Shown here: positions 1-14,000 of the stretch, in pieces
Position numbering within the stretch: position 1 is the first letter of the stretch
Layout: every line of letters starts with the position of its first letter
Assembly (NCBI GenBank): GCA_921293015.1
Contig: OV121093.1
Location: 29,894,622-29,958,621 of the forward strand
Reading direction: 5' to 3'
Length of the DNA: 64,000 nucleotides
Source: Phorcus lineatus
Lineage: Eukaryota > Mollusca > Gastropoda > Trochida > Trochidae
The notes under the pieces: model-generated
The model's database searches: none
What the model saw: only the letters and a program-made list of their open reading frames with translations
What the model was told of the DNA's origin: nothing
Program-made: the position numbers and the translations under genes

Positions 1-2654
1 GACCTAGACCCACTGAGGGCGTGTTCAAAATCGTAAGTGCTGGATCGTCTCCTTCAAGTATTTCTTATAATAAGGAGGCCATTTGTTCATATGCACTAGC
101 TTTCCCTTCTGACAATTCATAAATACCGTGAATATCTTTGTTATGTTAAAATTGTCTACCATTTGAGTCAATTCAGACTGTAATTAAAGCTTCTCATCCT
201 CAAGGCAGCAATGGATAATGAAAATTGAGTTCAACAATAAAAAACGAAGAACTATTGCAAACAACCCGTTTTGTCGAGGGAATATACTATATTCACACAA
301 GTAGTATGGCTTCATGCTAAGCGCTACACTCAACACTGAAGATATCAGTAGAATGGAGAATGTATTTTAGTAGAAAATGCCCGAAACCTAGGAAAAAGTA
401 TTGAAATACTTGCATTTTCAATTTATGTAACAATCTGTATTAAATATATGTGTACGGTATTTTTCGAATCCCAATGAACAAGAATGATTGCCGTAATTGG
501 AACACTCATGAACCGAACAATACGCTTACGTGTCTGGGAGGAGATCGGTTCCATTCTGAAGAATATGTCACGTGTATGTTGGAGAACATTAGCATAAATG
601 AAAGAAGTTGGTGATGGAATACTTTCGTACAGTTGTATATATTTTAGCTTTGAACGATACCTTTCTTCCCCATTTAAACAATTCAGAGAAGACGCAATGT
701 ACGTTTGACCCTCTGAAGATTTTTGCATAAACTAATGTTAATTGGGGAAAGGTTTATGAAATGATAATAAATATCTTTATAATTTTAAAACTACGTGATA
801 GATGTACATTATTGTTTAAAAAATTCTAATCTCGCCATATCTCCATATTAGAGTTGTTATAAGGACCTATATAAAACATGTTGAAAATAGGTGGTCCTTT
901 TCTTTAATTGATGAGCGTACGCGTTTGTATCTGCAACTTATCTATACAAAGGGCGGGTCTAAAACATTTAGGTTACAATAATAAACCCCGGCATGAGGGT
1001 CTATCACAATTATATTCACAATCATCACGAAGACGAGATATAATTGCCCAAAAGTTATTTGAAGAGTGGGTTGTAAATACCACGTCTATCTCTTGACCAA
1101 TAGGTCGCCTCTCGGGGGTCAAACAGTCCCACAACAGAGCGGACAAGGTCCGTTCAAACAGACAGTCGTATTCATATGTCAGATATAATAATCTTAAAGG
1201 CCGTGTCTTCATCTTGAAACTTCTGATATTTCTATTTCATATGTATTACTTACATTGTATATTATACTATTTAAATACATGACTTTAGTACAAATATCTC
1301 TTGTAGCTTGTACATTTCATTGCTTCGTTTTGTATTAATACCTTTGTATTTGATGGCAGAGACATTCTTAAACAACTTCTATATGTCTCTCTGAGTGGTA
1401 CTTCGATTGGTATCACAATACAAGACAAGACAATATATTAACCCTTATGATTCTTCGAGATAAAGGGTACTGTGTATTGAATGGGGATGAGATCCTAGCT
1501 ATAAGAATGATAAATCAAACTTTAATTGATGATATAGTGTTGGCCATATAGGAGTGAAACAGTTCTACAAAGCATGCATTAAACACAATTCATACCTAGT
1601 ACCATTTCGTATCAATTTTGCCTTTCTGCCATTATTAATTACATGAGTTCTCGAATTTCGTTGTTAAATAATTAACTGTTTGCGTGGACTGTCGTATATT
1701 TCATAAACATGTTCCACTATAGGGAATGTCACTTTCAGAAATGTGCATAAAGGTCACCGAACATGACTTTTATTGAGCACTATTCAGATCCGAAACGAAA
1801 CAAGGTACGAGTGAATTCATAGGTTCGAACTGAGGTTTACTTTCCTGTTGCCGTTGCTTTTGAAGGGTCTGCATCGATTTTTATACCCATGGTTTGTCAA
1901 AATCCATATTCTAGTTCCAATTTCGAGATTTCCTTAATAGAAGGGTTGTTTTTAGTGTACATTTACATCGTTTTTGAGCCGGTCAGTTTTTTAAATATTG
2001 AAAATAACATAGCAATAAACCCATACATGGACACTTTCCTTTGCTCGCGTCACTTAAAATGGGCCACAAGATGTTGAAAGGACCAAAAGCAATTAGATAC
2101 AGGTGGCACATAGAAAATTTTTACTTACTTTTAAGTGGTGTCCCACAGACAGAAACGAAAAACAGTGAACTCCATACAGCAAAATACGACCACATGGTGT
2201 TGAGAGTACCCGGTAGCAATGAGATACGGGTGGAAAGCAGGTATAAGATTTGGGCACGCCTTATCTGTGACGTCACGAGGGTCGGGTAGATTTTCCCTGC
2301 TAAGTAAACACCAGTTAAGCCTTAAACAACAGGATTGTCCCCACGCAGGATATAAGGGTGAAGATTATCTTGAGAGCGAGTGCATCATAAATATTTACAT
2401 ATTAAGTCACATATTTATGACTTTATGAACATATTTAACATTTCATTGTTTTCTTACAACTCAAAGATGGATTTGACTTGAAAAAAACTTGAAACAATTC
2501 ATGCTATATTTCAGCTGAAGATATTCTAAAGAATCATATTTGTTACATTGAGGTTTTTTTTACTGAAACACATAAATTACCAACTGGCAAGTCTTGTAAT
2601 TTTTAACAAAATTTTGTTTCAAACTTTACCTATGAACAAGCAAACATTGTATGT

Positions 2655-2755
2655 ACTTTTCATGTGCACAGCACGATTAGTTCATCTTTCACGTGCAGCA
2701 CGATAAAGTCATCTTGCATGTGCAGCACGAAGAAATGTCTTTGTATCGCAGCACC
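2655..2755. repeat. Short imperfect tandem repeat (~35-bp unit)
   Basis: Three neighbouring, diverged copies of a unit around GTGCAGCACGA are followed by A/T-rich spacers with CATCTT. The spacing is about 35 bp. No coding potential or known element is recognised. Confidence 0.45.
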
Positions 2756-3951
2756 CTTTGTGGAAAACTATCATAGTGAAATCCAAACCAAAACAATCCG
2801 TAAAACGAGTGAATATCTATAGAGGGTTTTTTTCAAATTTCCGCGTGTTATACAATTTCCGGTTTCATATATCATACGGACTAGTATACGGGTTTACAGA
2901 AGAAATATGTTTGAAAAGGTGACCATGAGCGATTTAGTTTTAACTGGATTTACCGTTAGGTATTTGGCGCTATGTATGTCTTAAATGTTTAATTCAGGGA
3001 CCTTTTACATTCTAGTTAAATTGATTGACTCATCTCAATTTCAACGTCGCTAGATACACTGGTATTAAGGCGATCTGAAAAGTTACAGGCAATCCTAAGG
3101 CTTGTTCTACTACAAATCGGTAGTAAAACAACCCTTACTGCTCATACGACGATGTAATGCAACACGTTTCGTAGAATTCGAACCCGGATAAACCATTTGA
3201 CGTAACGGAATTTCCTTTTCGACTCACCTGCTATCTTAAAGAGACACTCGCTGATTTTCCAATTTTATTTGGCTATGATACGTTCAAAAAATATAATGAT
3301 ATTGTCTATGATATATAATGATATTTTATTGATTATATATTCAAAACATCCCTCATGTTCATCGTTAATGGCAATATATGACTGCAATGGTTTTCAATAA
3401 ATTTCGAACAGCGGCCCTAAACTTTAAACCGAACCACAGCTCAAATGACGTAAATACTACACAATCTACTAAATACTATCCATTATCCCTCTTTTTGCAC
3501 AGAAGCTTATGGCAACTTTCCTAAATCTAAAACAGTGGTACATTGCCCGGATTTCAATCAAAATCGCAACTTTCCACCTTTAATTTGTCAATGATCGATT
3601 ATCATTCATCGGCACTTTTAATCAACATTTAGTACTTTTCGATAAAATGATTCCGTTGATGACGTTTTCCCTAACTGAACACAACAATTCGAGGAGTGTT
3701 TCTTTAACATCTGTAACATATGTGCACACTTGTAGCGTTTCGTTGTATGTGAGTGGAATTTCTTTGTGTTATCTGATATCGGCACTTTTCATCATATTTC
3801 TCAGCGACAGTGTTGCTAAAGGAATTCTTCTAGTTCTAAATATTTCAGTAATCCCCTTGTCCAGGGGACTTTTGATTTCAGACACCGACGTTAATAAAAG
3901 TGTGATTATGTTGTATGTTACCCGTGGCCATGTTTCTTAAATATTAGAATG

Positions 3952-4135
3952 CTCAAACCTAGTCATATTAAATCGACCGTGTTTGGAGGAATAAGTGCTT
4001 CAAAAGATTGCCTCTACCTGGATACAATCTCCTTCGATGGTTTCTTTCCTTCCGGTCTGACGGCATTCCGTAGAGGAACACGTTCTGTTACCAGTTTAGC
4101 GAAGACAAAACCTAGTCAGTAGCGGACCAATATTC
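3952..4135 (+). repeat. Partial copy of palindromic MITE family
   Basis: The stretch shares AAATCGACCGTGTTTGGAGG, a central stretch ending in a TCCGGTCTGA-type motif, and ACCAGTTTAGCGAAGACAAA with the left half of the palindromic element at 19486-19929. Only one half is visible, so this is a truncated or decayed copy. Confidence 0.55.
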
Positions 4136-7100
4136 TCTTCGCGGTTAAAAAGAAAACTGACTGCGAACATGTAAAATTAATGGTTCACAAGAATAACATT
4201 TCCCTAATTTGTTACATCAAAATCGTTTGCCGAACATCCGAGTTTACTGCCTCTTTTCAGACCTTTCTGCCCAGGAAATTCCAGATGGATCGAGTTCGTA
4301 CCCCGGGAGCTTTTAATATCACGAAATATGTACTCTTCTGAACTAAGCTGATTTCTGTTAGTCTTTGTCAACTCTGTCATGATAAGACCCCTTCTTCAGA
4401 CGGTAAATAACCTTATCTTGCGCCCGGGGGTAGTTAAAGTTGTATATGATAAAAAAGCAACATTGAGTAAACATAAAGTATAAAAGCGCAAAAGAGCGGC
4501 GGAAATAATTCACAGGAGACGTTTAATGCCGTTTCATAATTAAGATTGAAAGTGGAATCGCAAAACACAAATGATTAATTCCCTAGATTCTCTACCGACT
4601 GTAATAAACGGCTTTTCGTCAGCCTTACTCCGATGTTATAAGTGTAAGCTCACATTGTCTGTGTCGCAATAACATTCCTGAACAAGTGACAGTCAGTATG
4701 CGATGTGAGATCTGTGAAGATATGGGGATGAGTTCGTTCTGACACCGCTTATCTCTCTCTACACGATTCCGGAAGTGGTGACCGGATGTGTCGTCACGAT
4801 ATGATTTCCGAATGCCATTTAAGTTCCTAACATGTCAACATTCCACGTAATATGCATCGTCAGGCGATGTCACAACAGTCAAAGGGCGTAATGTTGTTAT
4901 TGTTGCCAAAGAATTCGACGCACAAAGAAGTTGTCGTTCAACAAAATAGCCATTTTTCTCTCTTATCCAATTACACTTAACCAATGATGATTTGAGCTTA
5001 TTTTGTTTAAAACGTGGATTATATATATTGGAATGAAGTTTAATTTTTTAACATTAACCGTATTCGTTGTAACAAACGGTTATCAATTAAGCAGAGTCCG
5101 GCGGAGATCTTACACTTCAAGAGGCATTATCTCGTGTTTTTGGAAAATTCTATTTCTTCAAATGTTCCATTATAAATATTATTTTATGCCAAATGTATTT
5201 TCATCAGAGGATAAAACATCTTATTACGCAACCCGTTCATACGAAGTCGTAGAACAAATAATCAGGTATCAAGTAAAAACCTCCTGCAGCCATTTTTGTG
5301 TGAACTCCTTTTAATCATTGAGGTAGATAAATGGATTCGCATAACTTAACTGAACATGGTAGTTCTTTTAACATTTAATTGTTTATTTAAAAAAGATTGT
5401 CTTGTTATTTGTAACAGTTTTGTAAGATTACTTTATTCATCTAAAATAGTGTTACTGCCCCCTTTAAAGCCTGAAAATGATTAATTAAGTGAGTTATTGT
5501 TCACAATCGCCAAGCCCTCATTACACACTGAATTATTTCCCTATTGTTTTGAATCGCTTTTGGAAAACCTAATTGAAAACCTGTGCTAGGTCGCGATTTC
5601 CTTTAACAGATGCTATTTCTCTAGGGCTTATCGTACAAGCGGTTTTCAAGAGAAATACGGTAACCTGGTGTGATTTTATAACACCATGTTTCTTTTTATG
5701 AGATTACGGTGCACTTTGTATATAGAGAAACGCACAAACGCGCAATCTGGGAGCGAAATACAGTAAAAATTACCAAGCCCAGGGATGATATTTATAGTAA
5801 TATATACATTATCAGAAGATATGAGGGTGCAAAAACAACGAAAAAAGCTGAAAACACATCTCCAAAAAGACTTTAAGTGTGATATGAAAATAGGTATATT
5901 TTTATGTAGTAAGTAAGTTCAAGTCCCAAGTAAGCAAGTTGCAACTCAAGTTTGACAATACACAACCATATATATAATATTTACTGGATTCTGTTTTTGT
6001 GTTTCTCACTTTCTAGAAAAGCCTTCTAATGTATCACAGTTAATCTGTAAGAAGCTGCCATTGTAAACAAATTGTGGACTTACTGGAGGCCAGGGAACCC
6101 CATCACCTGGGCACATAGCGGTAAACTCGCTACTGATACTTTGTTGTTGATTCGTCATCTAGAGACAGGAACGTGTAGTGTTTCTAGTAGTATCAGACTC
6201 ATTCATAACTGGCTGTCATGGCAACTTATGAATAGCTGAAAAATTTGGGTGAAGTTTCTATCTTTATAGTCTATTTTTGAGATTTGATAAATTCAATAGC
6301 ATCACAATTTATCCCTTTTCAGGATACTGTATATATTCTTGTTCGATCAGCCTTAACGTCTAAATTACGTTAGCATAGTTCCTGCAAAATACCTTTAATT
6401 AGCATGGAAAGCTAGATGGTAAAATTTTTTATTTCATAACTCTAGGTATTGTTTTCCCGTCAGGTAATTATATGTTTGGGATGATTTTAGTACAAATGAA
6501 CAGAAATCGAATTTCAATAAAACAATACAAAAAGCAACATAAAATGACAAAGTTTTATTTCAGAGATGACCAATGCATGTGTTTGTACATAAGCATATCG
6601 TCAACTATATCAAATATAGGAATGTCTTATTTTGTTTTACAGTGACATGAATTCACTCGAGGATGAGTTCCATATTAGTATACTTTGTTTATATGGAATT
6701 AAGGCAGTTCATATATATAAGCAAAACAACTTGGTCAATACATTTATTTCTTTTACTTCAAAAGTTTGTCGTGAAATTAGTACAATTTTCTTCTTTTGAG
6801 ATCACTTTATTTTTCTAAAACAGTACATTATAACACGGATATAATTAACTCGGATGTCCTTACTACATTACACAATCTGGGATCAGGACCATTTCAAAAA
6901 GCTATTATATATCGACACTTGAAGAGACAGAGTATATTTAGGCAAAAGGCTTTATGTCCTGAGTGAAGTTCAAATCGTCTCCCTAATCTTGCATCCAGTA
7001 TGGTATTTTCTTCTTTTTAAATGGAAAATAGGAAATTAACATTTACATGTTATAAAGTCAAAATTCTGCGTCCCATTTAAATGTATATTAGTTACATGAC

Positions 7101-8046
7101 ATACACGAAACATAAACAACCACCTCTTCTCGATAAAATTATACAATTTATAAATTTTTACATATTTGACTCCACAACATACTCTGTGTCGCTTTAAACC
7201 TACGTTTAATTTTCAGATAGAGACATTCCTGACATAGATGGATAAGTATCGTTCCTCACACCATTCTAATTTAACATTCTATAATAACTTCTATATTGTA
7301 TCTTTTGGGCATGTGTTAGTGTTATACACGTGTTATACACTTTTCGCTAGTGTTAGCAAGGATCATATGCGTTTGAATATACGAACGTTGGCACTACATG
7401 CGGGATCTCTCTAGCTCTAGCACTCTTGAACTCTCCTGCATCGTGTTCAAGATTGCCAGCGCTGGCGAGAATCCATTGTAGTGATTAAACATAATGACCA
7501 CGTGCGGTGTCTCGCCAGAACAAGCCTTCTCGAACACATTACTATGCCGTGTTCAAATTCCGAAATACCAGCAGGATCCTCTTGAATACACACTGGCGCT
7601 AATTTAGGAATCTACTTTGGAGACGTCGACTCAAAGGCTATTTGTAAAATAGACTACAACCAGGCTCTCCACAATGAGTCATGTGAATTCGGCGTGATGC
7701 TATTCAAACTTGTTTAACAGCAGTACTAAATCATATTACATGAATCACAATTTTGTAAATGCCCTGATTATTGAATAATCTAGTGAATGTTTCACAAAAT
7801 ATCGGATTCTGCAAATTGGCTACGCAGAGAATTTTTGATCCTCCCTAGCAAAGTCACAACTATAAAAAGATGTATCTAATCGTATAGATACTTTCACTGT
7901 TACTGTATACGAAATAAAATCTGACCTCAAATATGAGAGGAATTTCTCTGTAGGACTGCACTCTTTTGTATCGAAGACACTGCAACTTCTCGAGAATATC
8001 AATGCACAAGTTTAGCTTAAGTTCTTTCGCGGAACAGTATACTTTC

Positions 8047-8052
8047 TTTATT
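8047..8052 (-). promoter_or_regulatory. Poly(A) signal of the AA15 gene
   Basis: AATAAA on the minus strand lies about 25 bases after the stop codon of the monooxygenase gene. That would give a very short 3' UTR. No other canonical hexamer sits closer. Confidence 0.5.
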
Positions 8053-8076
8053 GTACAACTGTATGTATGACGCAGA

Positions 8077-11000
8077 TCAGATATATCGGCACATGAGGGT
8101 ACAGGCAGAGTCTATGACGAGTATTCTCTGTCTCGACACACAGTTGCCTTTAACCTGTTTGCAAAGGTTCTGACAATTCATATTGAATCCCGGGACTTGG
8201 AATTTGAGCCGACATCGCCGGGATTTGCGTTTCGGAGGGCTAGAACTTTTAGGTTTGTCTGAATTTCTCGCCCTACCTCCGGACAAACGGGCTGTGTTGT
8301 AGTTTCTTTGAGGACTTGCTTGTTGCGGTTGAGAGACTGCCGGTAGTATGGACTGGTAGCTTCGGCCGTTACCGCTGTAGTCGCTTCCGGCGTAAGACAT
8401 CGCCGGCCGCCGATTAGAACCCGGGCGGAGATTACTTTCGCCATTCATATTCGCTCTGATTGGAGCCGTCGGGCGACTTGACATGGTCTGAGCTGATGGT
8501 CGACCTGAACCGGATATTGGGCGACTCGACGCCGGGTAGTAAGACGTATATCCGGTATTTTGACGAGGTCGAGATACGGTCTGTTGGTTATAACCTTGAC
8601 TGGGTCGCTCAGGCTGAACGCCAATGCTGTATTTCGGAACCTGGTATCCACTCCTAGAAGCTGTCTGTGTCAGCGTATGTGTTTGCGTCTGTGTCTGCGT
8701 TTCTGTCCGAGGACGTGCGGGCAGCACAGTGCGTCCAATGTAGGTGACGGGGCCCGCATGTCTTGTCGTAGCAGTCTTCGGGGCCTGTGGCGGGGGGTTT
8801 GTAGGTGGAGGTCGGCGCGGAGGGGACCCCCCTATCCGGATGTCCGCGCAGTTGACGAAATTCTCCTGTGGACCGCATCCGATACAGCATTCCGTGTTCT
8901 CGTCACATCCCCAGGAGTTTGCTGGTAAATCAAATAGTTTTTTCATGAATAAGAAAAAATTGTGGTTAAAAGAAAATGGTAAAGAAAAAAATCAAAATGA
9001 AAAAAAAAAAATCAAAACAATTTTATATGATAGAAACAAATAAGTAGATAAGATGCTTTATTAGAATTTTTGAATGATTCAATCATCGTGAAATATTTGT
9101 GCCTTAAATGACATTACGTGTTTCATTTTTTCAATAGAGTCTTTAATCTTTAATTGTCATTCTTACCAAAGCAGGCACAAATGTGCCGGGTAATAAAGTT
9201 TTCATTATGCTCATGGGAATTACATTTTTTTCTAAAAATGAGGTCTGATTGGTTGCCAGAAATGCATTTATAAACATGTTATGAATTACTAGGACTACAT
9301 TTGTACAGCGCGAATTGAGACCATGACATAATAGTCGTTCGTCGCACATGAATAAAATGTCCGAATTTACTTGCAACTCGTCTTCACGTATTTGCCAAAA
9401 GAACCGTTTATATTCCGAAAAATGACTTTGATAAGAAAAAGAATAACCAACTTGAAGCACGGAATTACGGTTTATCTGTCATGCGTGAATTCTTATGATA
9501 CGTCCCTCGCTATAGCTCGGAATTTGTCACAACCATCCACTCGGGACAGATAAACTGTAATTCCGTGTTGATTATTCTTATATTGTACGAGGTTTGTTAA
9601 AGATACATGGTGATATTTTGATCTTCGTTTGTAAATACCATAGCGTTGCAGATTTTTAATAAACCGGTCATGCATATGTTACTACTACAACTGACCTGTG
9701 ACCCATTTCCACTGGAAGACACAGCGCTGACACGTCACATCCGGCGGAAGTTGAACCGACATGGTATAGTTAGTAGACACCTTTGTTGGAATCGTCCAAT
9801 CTTTCTTGTCGCCGAGCAACAGGAGTTGGTTTCTGTCCAAACATTCCTGGGTTGCATCCCTCATCAGACCATTCAGTGGGCACAGCCGGAATTCGAAATA
9901 GCCGCCATGGTTGGCAGTCACTTCAACCTGGACTTGAATTACCTCCCCTTTCCCGTAATGCCCTGCGATAGTTCCGGTTGCGAAGGGACCTCCGTCTACG
10001 TTGCTCGGCTTCGGGTCGTCGTAAGCATCGCCACACACTCCGCACTTGCCGTTCAGTTGTTCCCATTGTTTCTGTCATAGAAGTGGACACCCTTATCAAA
10101 TTTGATTTTAACAACATGTCAGCTTTTAGTTGATATACATTTCGTTAAAAGGGAGACCAAAATAGTTTTTAAGGGCATGGCTCATGGGAACGTCAATAGG
10201 GACCGGAGTAACCAAATCTTCAATTTAATATTCTTATTGGCTTATTAGTCTGCATACAAAATTTCAGCCGGAAAGAGTCAGCCGGAAAGCTTTGCTGTTC
10301 TTGAGAAGAAGATGAAGAAAGAATTTATCGCACGGCCTCTCAGCCCTAATCAGGGGGCAACATATACCAAATCTACAGTATAAATTCCAAATTGGCAAAG
10401 GTTCATGTACACAATATTCTGGACCTTTTTTCGTCCGCTGAAGAAGATCAGATGAAAATAGTTTTTAACTCCCCTAGGTCAGTCATTCCTGAGATAAAGA
10501 AAAATAATGAAAGGTTCATGCATGGAAGGACGGACGAACGCTACGCTACGTCATAAGCTATAAGGACTATTGAGCTAAACATTATCATTTTAGATTCATA
10601 TTTAAAGTATTGTCTCTCTGTCTGTCTCTCTCTCTCTCTCTGTGTCTATCTCTCTCTGTCTCTCTCTCAGTCTCTGTCTGTCTGTCTGTGTCTGTCTGTT
10701 TCTGTCTGTCTGTCTCTGTCTGCCTGACTCTCTCTGTCTCTGTATCTCTCTGTCTCTCCCTGTGTCTCTCTCTGTGTCTGTGTCTGTCTGTCACATTTAT
10801 TAAGAGGAATAATAATTTGTATATTTATATCTTAGCATTTTATGTAAATTCATGCAGATAACATCTATATTTGTCTCTCATTTTCACCAGCAATGACATG
10901 TGTCCAGTTATGAGACATTAATTGGGAAGGAATTCGTGAAAGGAAACATATCACTCGCACTAAGCAACAGTGCAAGAAAGGTTAAAGGAGGAAAAAGAAA

Positions 11001-14000
11001 TTGACATTCAACGTGTCATAAGGTTATAAAATTTCAGAAGAAGCGAAAAGTCACTTTTCAAATTCAAATACAAAGACAAATATTATATGTTTCGAAATAC
11101 ATGAAATGTGCTATCAAATGGAATTCCATTATGCTTCTATCGCGGTAACAATCATGGCGATAAACGCTCAGGACTATCAAAGTACGATTTCTTCGAATCA
11201 CCTCTAAAGTCCTAAGAGTTAAACGAATTTATTAATTCGCTTTCGCTCGGGTGATACACAATCTTAAGCAATAAAAGTAATGTTCTGCGAGGCTTTGATT
11301 TCATTTACGTTTTGCTTCGATTCACCCTTAGTTTAACGAGCAATATAAATTCATTTACTCGTTCTCGCACAGATGATACCACATTTTAGATCAATTCGAA
11401 CAGTGTTTTATTTTGCTTTTAACTCAACAAATGTAGTCGCTTTAATATATATATAAAGATGAAGTTATATTATGTTTGGCAAACGTTTTAAGCAGGTATG
11501 TTTTCTACCTGCTTCATTAGGCCGTTTATGTAAATTTAATTTTGCTGAACTACTAAGAACTTATCTTAAAGAGTTTGGGTCGTTTTTAACCTATCCTTTA
11601 TCGATAACCAGTATGATATCACACTGGATATTCACAAAAAAGTTTAAAAAATTGTTTATGTTACTATGCATTTTGATGCACTTGACGGCCGAAAACAAAA
11701 TTAAACATTTTCGGCAGCACTAAATGCTATGGTTAGCATATCAACAACACTCTGGCTTTCCCCAAAAAAAGACGTGAATTTATTTTTAACACAAACATGT
11801 ATATCTTTCATGCGTGTTTTTTACGATGACAACCTTGACGGACAAGTTGGCGTTATATTAGCATAAAGCGTGTATACTGACATTAACCGTGTCACTTAAC
11901 TTGGAGACCTATGTAAATAGATGATGCATACATGTTATTTACGTGGGCACTGCATGCCCTCTTACCAAAAAAACAAACGGTTTCGATCTGTTTAAAGCTC
12001 AATCCCATTAAAATATCATTGATTCGTTCCTTAAAGAGCCACTCCGTGAGTTGTTGGAGTCAAAAGTGCCAAACTTAATCAATGGTGTCATTTGATAGCG
12101 AAGTATCGACTGTTACCAAAAAGACACATTTTAAAGCTTGTTGGTTTTTAACAGTGATAATATGAAGGTAGAACGTCGCAATTATGATCAAAAACCGGAC
12201 AGTGGCGCGTCAAATAGTCAAACGTAATTTTTGAGACATATGTAAAACAGCCAGGAGGGCAGTATGGAGTTGATAGTGTTTGTTAGGTTATATAACTAGT
12301 ATCCATGTATATTGGACGTGATATCTACACCTCTGTGCATTTATAAGGCTGTTTTTAGATTTTAATTGAAAACCAGTATTTGTCATATATATGTCTATTA
12401 GACATAAAAAGTTAAGATGTTTTGATTTTATATCACCACATATGACATTTAGGTTCGTATCAAAGGTACATAATATGTTATGAAAATCACGGAGTGGCTC
12501 TTTAATGGGTTGTTACTTGTCTCTTATCAATGTTCTAACTGAATCCCGAAGAGAACTCTCAAACCAAACCAACCTTAGAATAGATATTGGGGGGTTATGA
12601 AAATCATGGGCCTTTGAGAAAAGTCCTTAATACAGTAATTATAAGAATCGAGTTGAAATCGACATGCTATTTCTATAACGGAAACTGAAATGACCACAAG
12701 TGCAACATCTGGCATGGCGTGTCAATTTCATTGTAAAACACGTGCTGCAGGATTTTCTCGTGCATCTCTTGTGGACTATCGAATAAGACGAGGTCGTCGG
12801 CGTTGCCATGGTTTTTGGCGTACGGTAGAAACGTATGTTCAAGCAACGATACTTCTAATAAGTTGTATTTATGTAGACATTTTTTGAGAGCTATGTTGCT
12901 GTACACAAATATGTTCACGTAACCCATCGTAATATCAATAATTCTTAGGTTACCAATCTTATTTTCTACTGCGTGACGTATACGATGAAAACAGTTTATT
13001 TGGTGAGGATTTAAGGATATTGATTGGTTGAAATCAAATTGTTTATGTTGAACGTTGGAAAGACAAATTATTTTTCTACGTTTTGAATCAGGAAGGTTAT
13101 CCGTATTTCATCGCAAGGATACATTTAAGCAATCGGCGAATTTGATCTGAATTCAGCAATGTTTACGTTCTTCAAACAAAATTTATAAAAAGGTCCTCCT
13201 AAATTTGACAAACTGCGAAACTTTAAAACTCCAAGCAAAATTAAGATAAATTCGCAATGGTAAACGATATTAAGTCGAATTCTGAAATTTATGAGTTGAA
13301 ACAAATCATAAAACAAAAGAGAATTAATTAGCTATAGAAAGCAATGAATTCGAAAGAAACCAACTATGCGTTCAATAAAATGTTAAGAATAGTTCCTCTC
13401 ACTTTTAAAAATAATGGTACTTTCAAACACCCTTTTTAAAAGAATCAAAATTCAATCAAAATTTCATCTTTAATCAGGAATCTATTTTTCGGTACATAAA
13501 AACAAAATTCACAAGACACAAATGCAGTACAATTATATAATATTTCTCGTCAACAAAAATATTCGATACAAGGGACCATATGCTTTAAAACATCATTCAA
13601 AACGATTCCTCTGTGAAATTAAAGATTTTACCATAACTATTTCTAAAGTATATAGCCAATTTCTAGAGGGTCTCCGGCACACGTCAATGGAACTACCAAA
13701 TGTTATGCACACCTTAATCATTATTTTAGAAATATCTATCATATAGATACAAAAAAGGCTTCAGCTCTAAATTTGACGAAAAAAACCCCCAAAAAACCCA
13801 AACAAATTTAAAGGGTCAATAATAGAACTAACTAAAGAAATAAATACATCTTTAAGAAACTCAATTAGAGATTGAAAAAAACACATTACTTGTACACAAA
13901 AGAATACGAAAACAAGAATGTTCTTTGAACTCCAAACACAATCAGAAACACCTACCGCTCTACCGCCGCAAAACAGGGCATTGTCGTCGTAATTCTTGGG

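Larger units (their letters stand above)
1..8046. other. Gene-poor AT-rich intergenic stretch
   Basis: No open frame here shows a recognisable domain, a plausible splice structure or a codon pattern unlike its surroundings; the frames of 60 to 103 codons look like chance. I see three imperfect copies of a roughly 35-bp unit containing GTGCAGCACGA at about 2655-2755, and a fragment of the palindromic MITE family at about 3952-4135. At 7430-7620 there are loosely related stretches, each with a GTGTTCAA core, that also echo the first 60 bases of the window. This is the 3' flank of the monooxygenase gene, which ends at 8077 on the minus strand. Confidence 0.6.
10072..13955 (-). other. AA15 intron 1, largely repeat-derived
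   Basis: This 3.9-kb intron joins exons 1 and 2 of the monooxygenase gene exactly in frame. It holds a probable dispersed repeat (10150-10605), a CT/GT simple repeat (10606-10792), one full TTAA-flanked MITE (12035-12501) and a possible exon-like remnant (12675-12927). Around 11220-11400 two similar A/T-rich stretches containing a TTTCGCTCGGGTGATAC-type motif follow each other. Confidence 0.7.

Noticed and set aside
3647-3940. 97-codon frame with hydrophobic segments
   Set aside because: Composition matches AT-rich chance; no signal peptide/domain logic, no splice partners.
5003-5314. 103-codon frame with a signal-peptide-like start and RVRRR site
   Set aside because: It could suggest a secreted prohormone, but the rest is Tyr/Phe/Ile/Lys-rich AT-type sequence without repeated peptide units.
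8560-8928. 122-codon plus-strand frame over the AA15 last exon
   Set aside because: Antisense shadow in a GC-rich low-complexity stretch; no domain and opposite to the proven exon.
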